From positions 124,001 to 188,000 of the forward strand of contig NZ_JAAJBU010000005.1 in the NCBI RefSeq assembly GCF_011392125.1: DNA of 64,000 nucleotides. Direction: 5' to 3'. Origin of the DNA: Flavobacterium lotistagni (GTDB taxonomy: Bacteria; Bacteroidota; Bacteroidia; Flavobacteriales; Flavobacteriaceae). Position numbers and translations under genes: made by a program. A model generated the notes under the pieces. The model made no database searches. It was given only the letters and a program-made list of their open reading frames with translations, and had not been told where the DNA came from. Positions 43,479 through 53,365 of the stretch are shown one piece after another (the first letter of the stretch is position 1; every line of letters starts with the position of its first letter).

Positions 43479-44243
43479 ATGAACCCTGCGGAATTACATT
43501 CTTTTTTAGAGGAAAAAGTCGATTTGTATAATCACCCGAATTTCATCGAAACCGATCCCATTCAGATTCCGCATTTGTTCACGTCAAAAGAAGACATTGA
43601 AATCGCCGGTTTTTTAACTGCCACCATTGCTTGGGGCAACCGCAAAATGATTATTCAAAACGCCAAGAAAATGATGGCGCTTATGGGCAATGCGCCGCAC
43701 GATTTTGTGATGTCGCATTCGCCTTCAGATTTGGAAAAACCTTCAGGATTTGTACATCGTACCTTCAATAGCGACGATTTCTCGACCTTTATCCGAGCCT
43801 TGCAACATATCTACAAAAACCATCATGGCTTGGAAAATGTTTTTGCCCAACACCAAGACGAACATTACTTGCAAACCAGCATTCACAAATTTAAAAAAGT
43901 GTTTTTTGAAATCAGCCACCAGCCGCGCACCCAAAAACACCTGTCTGACCCGATGAACCAATCGGCCGCCAAACGCATCAATATGTTCTTGCGTTGGATG
44001 GTACGCCACGACAACAAAGGCGTAGACCTTGGCATTTGGAAAAACATCAACCCTTCCAAGCTATCGTGTCCGCTCGATGTACATTCAGGCAATGTTGCCC
44101 GAAAATTAGGATTGCTCACCAGAAAACAAAACGATGCTAAAGCACTGGCCGAACTAGATAGCCAACTTCGTTTGCTCGACAAGAAAGACCCTGTAAAATA
44201 TGATTTTGCCTTATTTGGCTTAGGCGCATTTGAAGGTTTTTAA
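43479..44243 (+). CDS. TIGR02757 (DUF2400) family protein
   Basis: 254 residues, no membrane segments. The pattern FLTATIAWGNRKMIIQNAKKM near residue 50, GFVHRTFNSDDF near 90, RINMFLRWMVRHDNKGVDLGIW near 170 and LSCPLDVHSGNVARKLGL near 195 matches TIGR02757/DUF2400. The helical C-terminal part resembles helix-hairpin-helix DNA glycosylases, but the family has no proven activity. It ends the run from DUF6787 through the ATPase and the membrane protein. Confidence 0.85.
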   Translation: MNPAELHSFLEEKVDLYNHPNFIETDPIQIPHLFTSKEDIEIAGFLTATIAWGNRKMIIQNAKKMMALMGNAPHDFVMSHSPSDLEKPSGFVHRTFNSDDFSTFIRALQHIYKNHHGLENVFAQHQDEHYLQTSIHKFKKVFFEISHQPRTQKHLSDPMNQSAAKRINMFLRWMVRHDNKGVDLGIWKNINPSKLSCPLDVHSGNVARKLGLLTRKQNDAKALAELDSQLRLLDKKDPVKYDFALFGLGAFEGF

Positions 44244-44396
44244 AATCATTAAAGCGGCGATTTACTTACTTGAAAAACCTCAGGAACTTTTTAGGGTAAA
44301 GTAAATGTTAATTGTTTAAAAGAGTGGTGCTTTTTATTAAAACATCTCTTAAATTCGCAGCGCCTTTATAGAATTTATTAAAAATCTTAACTTACA

Positions 44397-45425
44397 ATGA
44401 ATATTCTTAACAGTAAAAAATCGTTGGGCATCTTGATTTTTTCAATGATAGCTACCAACTGCATCACTTACTATTACACGACCAAAAAGAACGCTACAGA
44501 CACCGAACAAACTGAAAATGCAGCTACAGCTACAAGTGATGGTTGTATGTATGACATCAAACGAATGGATGGGTTCGATTTTATTAAACCGATTTTGTTT
44601 GTAGACCAGAAATGCGAAGCGAGCAATCTGAATTCGTTGAAACAGCAAGTAGGTGAAGTTGTCGAGAATTACAAAAAGGTTGGTGCGCTTAATTCGGCCT
44701 CTGTATATATTAAGGAGTACAACACCAATGGCTGGACCGGAATTAATACAGACGAAAAGTTCATGCCCGGTTCGCTAATGAAAGTACCCGAGCTGATTAC
44801 CATCTTAAAAATGGAAGAACTGCATCCGGGTTTTTTAAACAAAGAATTACTGCACAATAAAAATTATGTTGCCGACAAACACCCGAACTACGAATCCAAA
44901 TCGATTGTGCTCGGACAGCGTTATACGGTTCGTGAATTGTTGAAATACATGATTGCCTATTCAGACAACAACGCTACGGCATTGCTTTTTGAAAACATGG
45001 ATACCAATCTGTTCAAAAAAGTGTTCACCGATCTTGGATTGCCTAGCCCGGATATCAAATCGAGCAATTACCCTATATCAGCAAAAGAATATTCCTATTT
45101 TATGCGAGCGCTTTACAACGGCTCTTACCTGAGCAATAAAAACTCTGAGCTGGCTACCGAAATACTCGGACAGTGCAACTTCAACCAAGGGATCGTGTCA
45201 AGTTTGCCCAAAAACACCAAAGTATCGCACAAATTTGGCGAATCAGGAAATTTGAGCGAACAACAACTGAGCGAATCGGCGATTGTTTATCTAGACAACA
45301 ACCCATACGTAATTACCGTGATGACTCGCGGTAAAGATTTCAAACAGTTACCGGCGGTGCTCAAAGAAATCTCGGCGGTAACTTATCAATATTTTTCGCA
45401 AAACACTTCCAGCGACGGCATCTGA
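44397..45425 (+). CDS. Serine hydrolase, beta-lactamase/DD-peptidase fold
   Basis: 342 residues. A membrane anchor lies at about 9-26. The three active-site motifs of the penicillin-binding fold are SLMK (Ser126, Lys129), SDN (near 188) and KFG (near 280). The class A beta-lactamase Glu166 loop is not evident, so a DD-carboxypeptidase/endopeptidase or a general serine hydrolase acting on the cell wall seems more likely than antibiotic resistance. It is probably anchored in the inner membrane, facing the periplasm, and appears monocistronic. Confidence 0.8.
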   Translation: MNILNSKKSLGILIFSMIATNCITYYYTTKKNATDTEQTENAATATSDGCMYDIKRMDGFDFIKPILFVDQKCEASNLNSLKQQVGEVVENYKKVGALNSASVYIKEYNTNGWTGINTDEKFMPGSLMKVPELITILKMEELHPGFLNKELLHNKNYVADKHPNYESKSIVLGQRYTVRELLKYMIAYSDNNATALLFENMDTNLFKKVFTDLGLPSPDIKSSNYPISAKEYSYFMRALYNGSYLSNKNSELATEILGQCNFNQGIVSSLPKNTKVSHKFGESGNLSEQQLSESAIVYLDNNPYVITVMTRGKDFKQLPAVLKEISAVTYQYFSQNTSSDGI

Positions 45426-45439
45426 TAAACCGCAAAACC

Positions 45440-45473
45440 TTGCACGGTTGCAGCCATAAAAAATGTACCTTTG
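45440..45473 (+). promoter_or_regulatory. Candidate promoter of the DEAD-box helicase
   Basis: A perfect TACCTTTG at 45466-45473; a TTG lies at 45440-45442 (23-bp spacer) and another at 45448-45450 (15-bp spacer). The ATG is 41 bp downstream. Confidence 0.45.
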
Positions 45474-45513
45474 CCCACCAATTGGCTAAAAACTGGCCTA
45501 CATATTTAAAGCA

Positions 45514-46863
45514 ATGAGTACTTTCGAATCGTTTAGTTTGCCCAAATCGGTGCAAAAAGCTTTGGATGAGCTAGGTTTTACAACGCCAACGCCCATTCAG
45601 CAAAAGTCGTTTCCTGTGATTTTATCGGGCCGCGACATGATGGGAATTGCCCAAACCGGAACCGGAAAAACCTTAGCCTATTTGTTGCCTTTACTTAAGC
45701 TTTACAAGTTTACGCCGACGCACACCCCAAAAATTGTGATTCTCGTTCCCACGCGCGAATTGGTGGTTCAAGTGGTGGAAGAAGTTGAAAAACTCACCAA
45801 GTATATGTCGGTGCGCGCTCTCGGGATTTACGGCGGAGTGAATATCAATACCCAAAAAACTTCGGTGTATCAAGGCATCGATATTTTGGTAGGAACTCCG
45901 GGCCGAGTCATGGATTTGGCTTTAGACAATGTACTTCGGTTCGATGAAACTTCAAAGCTTGTCATTGACGAATTCGACGAAATGCTCAACTTGGGTTTCC
46001 GCTCGCAACTCACTTCGATTCTGGCGATGATGAAACCCAAACGTCAGAACATTTTATTCTCGGCTACGATGACCGATGAAGTCGATGCGTTGCTCAACGA
46101 TTATTTCGATTTTCCGCAGGAAGTGAGCCTCGCCGCCTCGGGAACGCCGCTGGAGAATATCGCTCAAAAAATTTACGCCGTACCTAATTTCCACACGAAA
46201 GTCAACTTGCTCAAAAATTTGTTGCAAACCGATGCTGCGATGAGTCGCGTACTGATTTTTGTGAACAATAAGAAAATTGCCGATTTGCTTCACGAACAAT
46301 TGGAAACCGACTTTGAAGGCGAATTTGGTGTCATCCATTCGAACAAATCGCAGAATTACAGGTTGAACACGATGGCAACTTTTCAAGAAGGTCATTTGCG
46401 AGGCATTATTACCACCGATATCATGGCCCGCGGACTCGACATTTCAGATATTACACACGTTGTGAATTTTGAGATGCCCGAATTTCCTGAGTTGTATATG
46501 CACCGCATTGGTAGAACCGGTCGTGCCGATGCCAACGGAACGGCGCTTAGTTTTTATTCGCCGCGTGAAGAAGAAGCCAAACTCGAAGCCGAAGTGTTGA
46601 TGAATCTCGAAATCGAAACAGTCGCTATTCCGGAAAACGTGCCGATTTCAACCCAACTCATCGGTCCGGAAAAAGAAAGGCAACCGGTAAAATTCCTGCT
46701 CAAGAAACCGAAACTCGAGGGCCAAGGCGCTTTTCATGAAAAAGCAAAAAAGAACCAAAAAGTCAATCTCGGCGGGCCTTCTAAAACCAAGAAAAAAACG
46801 TCAGGTTCGGTGAATCGGAACATGTTAAAATCGCGCGACAAGAAACGAAAAGACAAGAAATAA
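45514..46863 (+). CDS. DEAD-box RNA helicase
   Basis: 449 residues. The Q motif (GFTTPTPIQQKSF), Walker A AQTGTGKT, PTRELVVQ, the GG motif (GIYGGVN), SAT, and the helicase C motifs IITTDIMARGLDI and HRIGRTGRAD are all visible. Motif II reads DEFD instead of DEAD. The C-terminal tail is highly basic (KTKKKTSGSVNRNMLKSRDKKRK), as in RhlE-type helicases that bind rRNA. It probably acts in ribosome assembly or mRNA decay. Monocistronic, as far as can be seen. Confidence 0.9.
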   Translation: MSTFESFSLPKSVQKALDELGFTTPTPIQQKSFPVILSGRDMMGIAQTGTGKTLAYLLPLLKLYKFTPTHTPKIVILVPTRELVVQVVEEVEKLTKYMSVRALGIYGGVNINTQKTSVYQGIDILVGTPGRVMDLALDNVLRFDETSKLVIDEFDEMLNLGFRSQLTSILAMMKPKRQNILFSATMTDEVDALLNDYFDFPQEVSLAASGTPLENIAQKIYAVPNFHTKVNLLKNLLQTDAAMSRVLIFVNNKKIADLLHEQLETDFEGEFGVIHSNKSQNYRLNTMATFQEGHLRGIITTDIMARGLDISDITHVVNFEMPEFPELYMHRIGRTGRADANGTALSFYSPREEEAKLEAEVLMNLEIETVAIPENVPISTQLIGPEKERQPVKFLLKKPKLEGQGAFHEKAKKNQKVNLGGPSKTKKKTSGSVNRNMLKSRDKKRKDKK

Positions 46864-46954
46864 TTCTGCTCAAGCAATGGATATCTCGCAATTGATTGCT
46901 ATTTTTGACCACCGCGAAACGCACACCGAACGCCGCTAAAACCATCTTTTCAAA

Positions 46955-48883
46955 ATGCAATTCAAACATCCGGAAATTCTTTACTTTCTGTTTTTATTGA
47001 TTGTTCCGATATTGGTGCATTTGTTTCAGTTGCGGCGCTTCAAAAAAGAATACTTCACCAACGTTCGGTTTTTGAAAGAAATTTCGATTGAAACCAGAAA
47101 AAGCTCCAAAATCAAGAAATGGTTGTTGCTCGCCACACGTTTGCTATTGTTGGCTTGTTTGATTTTCGCGTTCGCCCAACCCTATTTTTTATCCAAAGAC
47201 AGTAAAAACAGCCAGAACGACCTTTATTTGGTGCTCGACAATTCGTTCAGTATGCAAGCCAAAGGAAAAAAAGGCCCGTTGTTGCAAAGAGCTATCGAAG
47301 ACATACTCGAACATTTGCCCGAGAACCAAACCTTTTCGTTGCTTACCAACAACGAAGCCTTCTGGAATACCGATATCAAATCGATTCGCAAAGAGTTGCA
47401 GCAACTTAAGTTCAGTGCGCAACCATTCGAACTCGAAAGTGCGATGGCGAAAATCAAATCGCACCAAATGGCCCACCATAAAGATGTCGTTATTATTACC
47501 GACGCTATGGGTTTGCAGCCCAAACAACTCAGAAGTATCGATGCGAATTGGAACACGGTTTTCATCACACCGGAAGCCGAACAAAAAAACAACGTTTCTA
47601 TTGACAGCGTGTTTATCGAACAAACCTTAGATGAATTCTACGAAATTGGAGTGAAATTGCGCGCTTATGGCTCGGAAAACAAAAATCTTCCGATTGCGCT
47701 GTACAACCAAGAAAAGCTGATTGCCAAAACGATTATCAATTGGGAAGGTGCTGAAAAAATCATGAATTTTACGATTCCGAAAGCGGATTTCCATGGCTAT
47801 GTGACCATTACCGACAATAGCTTGGCTTATGACAATACCTTTTATTTTAGTATTTCAAAACCTCAGAAAATTAATGTATTGAGTGTCGGAGATTCGGATA
47901 AAAGCGGTTTTCTCTCGCGGATTTATACTTCGGATGAATTCAACTACAGCAACTTCAACCTCAGCGGCCTGGATTACAACAGCCTTGAAAAACAAGACGC
48001 GATTGTGCTAAACGAATTGCCCGAGGTGCCGCAAGCGCTGCAAACCACTTTGAAAGCTTTTGCGGAAAAAGGCGGCAACGTGATTTTTATTCCGTCGGCA
48101 CAAAGTAGTGTGGCTAACAGCAACAGTTTCTTGGCGAATTTCGGCAAATTACAACTGACGAATTTACAGGCATCCGAAAAACTAATTACCAAGATTTCGT
48201 TCAACAATCCGGTGTTTAAATCGGTTTTTGAGAAACAAGTGGCGAATTTCCAGTATCCGAAAACGCAAAGCAATTTTGGCATCAACACCAATAATCCGGC
48301 GATTTTGAGTTATCAAGACCAAAGTATTTTTCTTACGGCGATGCCCCAACCGCTATCGTCAGTTTATGTTTTTGCTGCCGCAATTAACAAGCAAAATTCG
48401 AACTTTCAAAACTCGCCACTGATTGTCCCGACGTTCTACAACATGGCGCAAAGCATACAGAAAACTGGCATTTCGGCTAATAATATTGGGGAAAATAATC
48501 CAATCATGATCGATGCGCTGTTGGGCAAAGACGAAATTTTGAGTATCCGAAACAAAGACGAGCAATTTATTCCGGTGCAGCAAATCCTGAGCAATAAAGT
48601 CAAACTGAATTGCGCCGATTATCCCGAACAAGCCGGAAATTTCAAGGTATACAAACAAGACGAGCCGCTCGAAAACGTGAGCTTCAACTATAACCGAACC
48701 GAAAGCAATCTCGAAGTTGACCCATCAAGCGTACTGGCAGACTTTACCGTCAAACCATCGATTGAAAACTTTTTCGACACCTTACAAACTGACCGCCGCG
48801 ACCGCCAGCTTTGGAAATGGTTTGTTATTTTTGCCTTATTGTTTTTGGCCCTCGAAGTACTCATTCAAAAATTAGTCAAATGA
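46955..48883 (+). CDS. BatA-domain VWA-like membrane protein
   Basis: 642 residues. The N-terminal BatA/aerotolerance-regulator segment (FKHPEILYFLFLLIVPILVHLFQLRRFKK, split) and a second helix near 57-73 anchor the protein, and a VWA-like domain follows with a MIDAS-type DNSFSM motif near residue 91. A DUF4159-like or glutamine-amidotransferase-like middle region follows, and a C-terminal helix near 625. Such proteins are encoded in most Bacteroidetes and are associated with the Bat operon; the function is poorly defined. Its last bases overlap the start of the dihydroorotase-like gene (ATGA), so translation is coupled. Confidence 0.85.
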   Translation: MQFKHPEILYFLFLLIVPILVHLFQLRRFKKEYFTNVRFLKEISIETRKSSKIKKWLLLATRLLLLACLIFAFAQPYFLSKDSKNSQNDLYLVLDNSFSMQAKGKKGPLLQRAIEDILEHLPENQTFSLLTNNEAFWNTDIKSIRKELQQLKFSAQPFELESAMAKIKSHQMAHHKDVVIITDAMGLQPKQLRSIDANWNTVFITPEAEQKNNVSIDSVFIEQTLDEFYEIGVKLRAYGSENKNLPIALYNQEKLIAKTIINWEGAEKIMNFTIPKADFHGYVTITDNSLAYDNTFYFSISKPQKINVLSVGDSDKSGFLSRIYTSDEFNYSNFNLSGLDYNSLEKQDAIVLNELPEVPQALQTTLKAFAEKGGNVIFIPSAQSSVANSNSFLANFGKLQLTNLQASEKLITKISFNNPVFKSVFEKQVANFQYPKTQSNFGINTNNPAILSYQDQSIFLTAMPQPLSSVYVFAAAINKQNSNFQNSPLIVPTFYNMAQSIQKTGISANNIGENNPIMIDALLGKDEILSIRNKDEQFIPVQQILSNKVKLNCADYPEQAGNFKVYKQDEPLENVSFNYNRTESNLEVDPSSVLADFTVKPSIENFFDTLQTDRRDRQLWKWFVIFALLFLALEVLIQKLVK

Positions 48884-50139
48884 ACCTAATTCTCAGAGCA
48901 GCAAAGATCATCGACGAGAGTAGTCCGTTTCACCTTCAAACCGTTGACTTGCGCATTGAGCACGGAATGATTCAGAAAATCGGCCATCAAATTCCCAATC
49001 CAGAGCAGTTTCGTGAAATTGAATTAGACAACCTGCACCTTTCTTCAGGTTGGTTTGATTCGAGCGTTTCTTTGGGCGAACCGGGTTATGAAGACCGAGA
49101 AACAATTGCCAACGGATTGCGCGTTGCAGCCTGTAGCGGATTTACCGGAATTGCCTTACAACCCAATACATTTCCGATTGTTGACAACCAATCCCAAGTG
49201 CGGTTTGTAAAATCAAAATCGGATACCACAGCGACAGAAATTTTCCCGATTGGTGCATTGACTAAGGAAAGTGAAGGAAAAGACCTCGCGGAAATTTATG
49301 ATATGAAAAAAGCCGGAGCGGTAGCTTTCGGAGATTACAACAAAAACATAGACAACGCGAACCTGCTTAAAATTGCTTTGCAGTATGCCCAAGATTTCGA
49401 CGCCTTGGTGATTGCTTTTTCTCAAGACAACGATGTCAAAGGAAAAGGCGTGGTAAACGAAGGCGTGTCTGCTACTCGATTGGGTTTAAAAGGAATTCCT
49501 TCCTTGGCAGAGGAATTGCAAATCGCCCGAAATTTATTTCTGCTGGAATACACCGGAGGAAAATTGCACATCCCGACGATTTCTTCAGCTAAATCTGTGG
49601 CGCTGATTAAAGAAGCAAAAGCAAAAGGTTTGCAGGTAGCATGTAGTGTCACAGTACATCATTTGGTGCTTACCGACGAGACATTGGCCGGATTTGACAC
49701 CCGATTTAAAGTCGCGCCGCCGTTGCGCACAGAAACAGACAGAAAGGCTTTAATTGACAGCGTTCTTGACGGAACAATTGACATGATTACCTCAGACCAC
49801 AACCCGATTGACATCGAACACAAAAAAATGGAATTTGACCTAGCCAAAAATGGAACTATTGGACTCGAAAGTGCGTTTGGAGCTTTGTTGACGGTGCTTC
49901 CGCTAGAAGTTGTGGTGAAGAAACTAACTGCCGGACGAACTATCTTCGGTCAGGAAAAAGTAGTAATACAAGAAGGAAATCAGGCCAACATTTCACTTTT
50001 TAATCCCGAAGCCAGTGGCCATTTTAGCTTGAATAATATCTTTTCAAAATCAAAAAATGCCGCACTTTTAGATCATGCAACCCAAGGAAAAGTGTACGGC
50101 ATTTACAACCGTGGAAAATTAGTTTTAAACGATGAATAA
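48880..50139 (+). CDS. Dihydroorotase homologue lacking most metal ligands
   Basis: 419 residues from the ATG at 48880. The overall class I dihydroorotase pattern is clear (PNTFP, FKVAPPLRTETDRKAL, DGTIDMITSDHNP, GTIGLESAFGAL). However, the metal-binding HxH before REPG reads SxS (DSSVSLGEPG), the His of HCED is Ser (SQDN), and HxxHxS reads HIPTIS. Only the Asp in the FxD loop and the Asp of SDH remain. The protein is therefore probably not catalytic, like the PyrX/PyrC' pseudo-enzymes that assemble with aspartate transcarbamoylase. It is commonly named PyrC in flavobacterial genomes. It overlaps both neighbouring genes. Confidence 0.85.
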   Translation: MNLILRAAKIIDESSPFHLQTVDLRIEHGMIQKIGHQIPNPEQFREIELDNLHLSSGWFDSSVSLGEPGYEDRETIANGLRVAACSGFTGIALQPNTFPIVDNQSQVRFVKSKSDTTATEIFPIGALTKESEGKDLAEIYDMKKAGAVAFGDYNKNIDNANLLKIALQYAQDFDALVIAFSQDNDVKGKGVVNEGVSATRLGLKGIPSLAEELQIARNLFLLEYTGGKLHIPTISSAKSVALIKEAKAKGLQVACSVTVHHLVLTDETLAGFDTRFKVAPPLRTETDRKALIDSVLDGTIDMITSDHNPIDIEHKKMEFDLAKNGTIGLESAFGALLTVLPLEVVVKKLTAGRTIFGQEKVVIQEGNQANISLFNPEASGHFSLNNIFSKSKNAALLDHATQGKVYGIYNRGKLVLNDE

Positions 50140-50455
50140 TACAGTCAGCGAAGGAAAAACCGCAGCCATTACGAGCTACATTTTAATTATTGGCGTATTG
50201 ATTGCCATTTCAATGAACTCCGAAACCAAAAATCCGTTTGCTTCATTTCATATTCGGCAAGCACTTGGGCTTACCGTTACTTTCCTTTCTTTGGGATTAA
50301 TTGTGAGCAATTTTGACAGTCTGATGATTTCGGCGGCCATGTGGGTTTTCGTTTCCGTTTTATGGACTTACGGTTTCATCACAGCAATTAAAGGCGAAAC
50401 CAAACCGCTTCCCTTGCTTGGAGATTGGTTTCAGAAAGTATTTCAGTTTATCTAA
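50132..50455 (+). CDS. Small membrane protein, DUF4870-like
   Basis: 107 residues with three hydrophobic segments (about 13-30, 46-64, 68-86). ASFHIRQALGL and the ending LPLLGDWFQKVFQF resemble the short membrane protein at 11181-11513. The start overlaps the preceding gene by 8 bp, so it belongs to the BatA / dihydroorotase-like transcription unit. Function unknown. Confidence 0.7.
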   Translation: MNNTVSEGKTAAITSYILIIGVLIAISMNSETKNPFASFHIRQALGLTVTFLSLGLIVSNFDSLMISAAMWVFVSVLWTYGFITAIKGETKPLPLLGDWFQKVFQFI

Positions 50456-50467
50456 TCAGCGCGGGGT

Positions 50468-53362
50468 TTAATGCTCGTTGTTGATGTAAATCCAGCCGGT
50501 TTTCGCGGCACCATCTTCAAAATCAATCACATAATAATAAGTAGCATCGGGCAAAATGCCATTGTCGTCTGACTGTCCGTGCCACTGGTCTTTGTAGCCG
50601 TTCTTGCTATAAACCTTGGTGCCGTATCGGTTATAAATACTGAGCTTTGCCACATCGAGATAGCGCAAATCAAAAAACTCATTCAGACCATCGTTGTTCG
50701 GAGAAATACCTTTCTGGATGCTGCAATAAATGCTTTCTACCGCGATAGATTTTGTCTTGGGGCAACCATCGGCCGAAGTGACGGTTATCGAAAATTCAAG
50801 CGGTAAAACTTCGGTCACTGAGGTACTTTTTATATACGAAGACACGTCGAAAACCGATGCATTACCAACACTAAGGTTGTTCATCTGCCAATCAAATTGT
50901 GCCGTTTGGATATCAAACCCATCAAAATTAGAATAGGCTTCGAGCATTAAATTTCCGCTTTGGCAATATTTGGTAAGCGCGAAATCGAAGTCGTCAAAAA
51001 CCGCTACTTGCTTCGAGGTACCAAAGGCACATTCTTGCGGATTGGGCGTAAATAAATAAACCTTGGTTTGCGTATTACTGAAAGCCGGTGACCAAGTTCC
51101 CGAGATTCCATTATTGGAAATTGTGGGCAAACTGAAAGTGGTATCGCCAAAACAAATCGGCGGTATGTTGGTAAAATCAGGAGTTGCTTTTAAGTTCACA
51201 TTAACAGTCATCTGAACCGGAATCGCGCACAAATCGGAAGTTGGTGAAAAAGTATAAGTTGTGGCTTGTGCATTGTTCGTCGCTGGCGACCAAACTCCAG
51301 TGATTCCATTAGTTGAGATAGTAGGAAGTAATAGCGGGCTGCCTTCGCAAATCGGGGCAATCGGAACAAAAACCGGTGTTGGTGTCGGTTTGACTACCAC
51401 TTGCGTAGTGACCAAATCAATACACGAACCTTCGGTGGGCGTGAACGAATAAGTAGTGGTTTGCTGGTTGTTGAATGCCGGCGACCAAGTACCGTTGATA
51501 CCATTCAGTGAAGTCGTAGGCAAAGGGCTTTGTGAAATGCCCGCACAAACCGGCGCAATCGGGTTAAAGGAAGGTACCGTGGTGGACGGAACATTAATGG
51601 TCATGGTAGCCGTTGTGATGCAGCTTCCTTGAACACTCGGCGTAAAAGTATAAGTGGTTGTTAGCTGGTTGTTGACCGGCGGAGACCAAGTTCCGGTAAT
51701 TCCATTGTTTGACGTAGTAGGCAACGGGTCTAAAGTGGCGCCCGAACAAATCGGTGGCACTTGAGTAAAGGTAGGTGTAACATTGTTACTGATGCCGATG
51801 GTTGCTTGCATCGATAGAAAGTTTGAACAATCGCCGGTGCCGCCCAAAATAAAACTCAAATTGATATTCTGATTGACGATTGCGGCAGGAACCGTTACGT
51901 TTACTGAGCCATTAGCGCCAATAGATACCGTTTGTGAAGCAGCACCATTGAGCGAATAAGTTACAATATCGCCAGGTGTTCCGCTGATAGTGAAAATGGC
52001 GTCGGTACCCGAGCAAATCGTCGGACTGTTGGTGGTTAAGGTCGGTTGTTCGCATAAAGTTCCGCAGACCGCTACAATGGGCGGCGTAATGAAATCGAAA
52101 GATTGTTGTAGCATGTCTGCTGAACTACCATCGCCCATTGAACCATCAATCCTATGCCCTACGTAGCCATAACGAACGCTACCCAATTTAACTACAGCGG
52201 TAGAATGCCCTCCAGATTCGGCATGAGTAATAACATCTGTGCTTTGTATTCCGCTTGGGAAGTCAAAATGATTAATTCCGTTTTGCCGTCCTATCATATA
52301 ATAACTATTCGATCCAGCTGTGTATAAAAGGCCACCCGTTTTAATCACCGCAATGCTTGGATAATTGACATCATGCTCATTAGCTGAAATCCAAACAGCA
52401 TCTGTCATTACTGAGTTGTCCGGATTTTTCGCATTCACCCAAACAGTTCTCTCTGTAGTTGTCCGATCCCCCAACTGTCCTAAATCATTATTACCCAAAG
52501 AATATATTTTTTTATTTGTTCCTAAAACGTAATATGACCCATTGGTTGATTGTATCATTTTTACAGCGGGAATATCTGGAGGCAAAGTCATTTGGGTAGC
52601 ATAGTTTCTAGTAGTCGAATTAGAGCCATCTCCTAAGTAGGTAAAATGCCCCCAAGTCCACAGAGTACCATCGGACTTTAAAGCAAAACCTACATTAGTA
52701 TTTCCGCGGGCGACAATGACGCCGGACAATGGCGTGGTTGGGTCTTGCATTACTTTGTACCATCGTGTTTCAAGCCCAGAAATATTTCCATTTCCACGGA
52801 TAGCATTATTATCAATCGAGAGTACATAAACTTCACCTATACAAGTAGTCAAGATGATGGTAAAAGTCGTCACAAACAACATTTTGATTTGGTCCGTACT
52901 AACACCGATAGGCAAACCGTCTGCCTTTCCGTCAACTGTTATCCTATTGAAACTTGAACTGTTTGTAATGGCATTACTGATAACTGCACCTTCATAACCA
53001 CCCACAAACAGTCCGTCTGATGTAAGTACCACAATTTGGGAGACTCCACCCCAAGAACCAAGAGCAATTTTATATATTGTTCCTGTGAGCGTCGTATAAT
53101 TTGTTGTATTAATCAACATTGGAGATAAAGCTGGTGAAGAACCGTTTTCTCTCATATTCGCGCCCCAAGTTCTCCATTGCGAATTGGGCTCTTTGATATA
53201 AGTAGAATGATAGCCCGAACCAATATTATCGTAAGCGATGTTGGCCGCGTCATCGTTGGAATAAAGCCCAGTGTTTCCGTTGCAAAACTCCGAACCTCCG
53301 CATTGTGCTGAAACCGACATTGAAACGACAACTAAAAATATAAGTGAAAATAAGGCGCGCAT
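50468..53362 (-). CDS. Secreted RCC1-like / Ig-repeat protein with T9SS type B sorting domain
   Basis: 964 residues: signal peptide (MRALFSLIFLVVVSMSVSAQ), an RCC1-like propeller region to about residue 430 (SDGTLWTWGHFTYLGDGSN, YSLGNNDLGQLGDRTT), four Ig-like repeats of about 65 residues at about 530-790 (PICxG...LPTxSxNGIxGTWSPxxNNxxTTTYTFTP) and a C-terminal CHU_C / gliding-motility-type domain (ISPNNDGLNEFFDLR, LSIYNRYGTKVY, WHGQSDDNG, TYYYVIDFEDG). That domain is the T9SS type B signal. It is probably a surface or secreted protein. The gene upstream (3 bp away) encodes an exported partner. A role in adhesion is inference. Confidence 0.88.
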   Translation of the reverse strand: MRALFSLIFLVVVSMSVSAQCGGSEFCNGNTGLYSNDDAANIAYDNIGSGYHSTYIKEPNSQWRTWGANMRENGSSPALSPMLINTTNYTTLTGTIYKIALGSWGGVSQIVVLTSDGLFVGGYEGAVISNAITNSSSFNRITVDGKADGLPIGVSTDQIKMLFVTTFTIILTTCIGEVYVLSIDNNAIRGNGNISGLETRWYKVMQDPTTPLSGVIVARGNTNVGFALKSDGTLWTWGHFTYLGDGSNSTTRNYATQMTLPPDIPAVKMIQSTNGSYYVLGTNKKIYSLGNNDLGQLGDRTTTERTVWVNAKNPDNSVMTDAVWISANEHDVNYPSIAVIKTGGLLYTAGSNSYYMIGRQNGINHFDFPSGIQSTDVITHAESGGHSTAVVKLGSVRYGYVGHRIDGSMGDGSSADMLQQSFDFITPPIVAVCGTLCEQPTLTTNSPTICSGTDAIFTISGTPGDIVTYSLNGAASQTVSIGANGSVNVTVPAAIVNQNINLSFILGGTGDCSNFLSMQATIGISNNVTPTFTQVPPICSGATLDPLPTTSNNGITGTWSPPVNNQLTTTYTFTPSVQGSCITTATMTINVPSTTVPSFNPIAPVCAGISQSPLPTTSLNGINGTWSPAFNNQQTTTYSFTPTEGSCIDLVTTQVVVKPTPTPVFVPIAPICEGSPLLLPTISTNGITGVWSPATNNAQATTYTFSPTSDLCAIPVQMTVNVNLKATPDFTNIPPICFGDTTFSLPTISNNGISGTWSPAFSNTQTKVYLFTPNPQECAFGTSKQVAVFDDFDFALTKYCQSGNLMLEAYSNFDGFDIQTAQFDWQMNNLSVGNASVFDVSSYIKSTSVTEVLPLEFSITVTSADGCPKTKSIAVESIYCSIQKGISPNNDGLNEFFDLRYLDVAKLSIYNRYGTKVYSKNGYKDQWHGQSDDNGILPDATYYYVIDFEDGAAKTGWIYINNEH

Positions 53363-53365
53363 GGG

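Noticed and set aside
44397..45425. Calling the serine hydrolase a class A beta-lactamase
   Set aside because: The general-base glutamate loop was not found and the protein has a membrane anchor; a cell-wall peptidase is at least as likely.
46877..46939. A 20-codon open frame between the helicase and BatA-domain genes
   Set aside because: Too short to judge, no promoter or family pattern; could be a remnant or chance.
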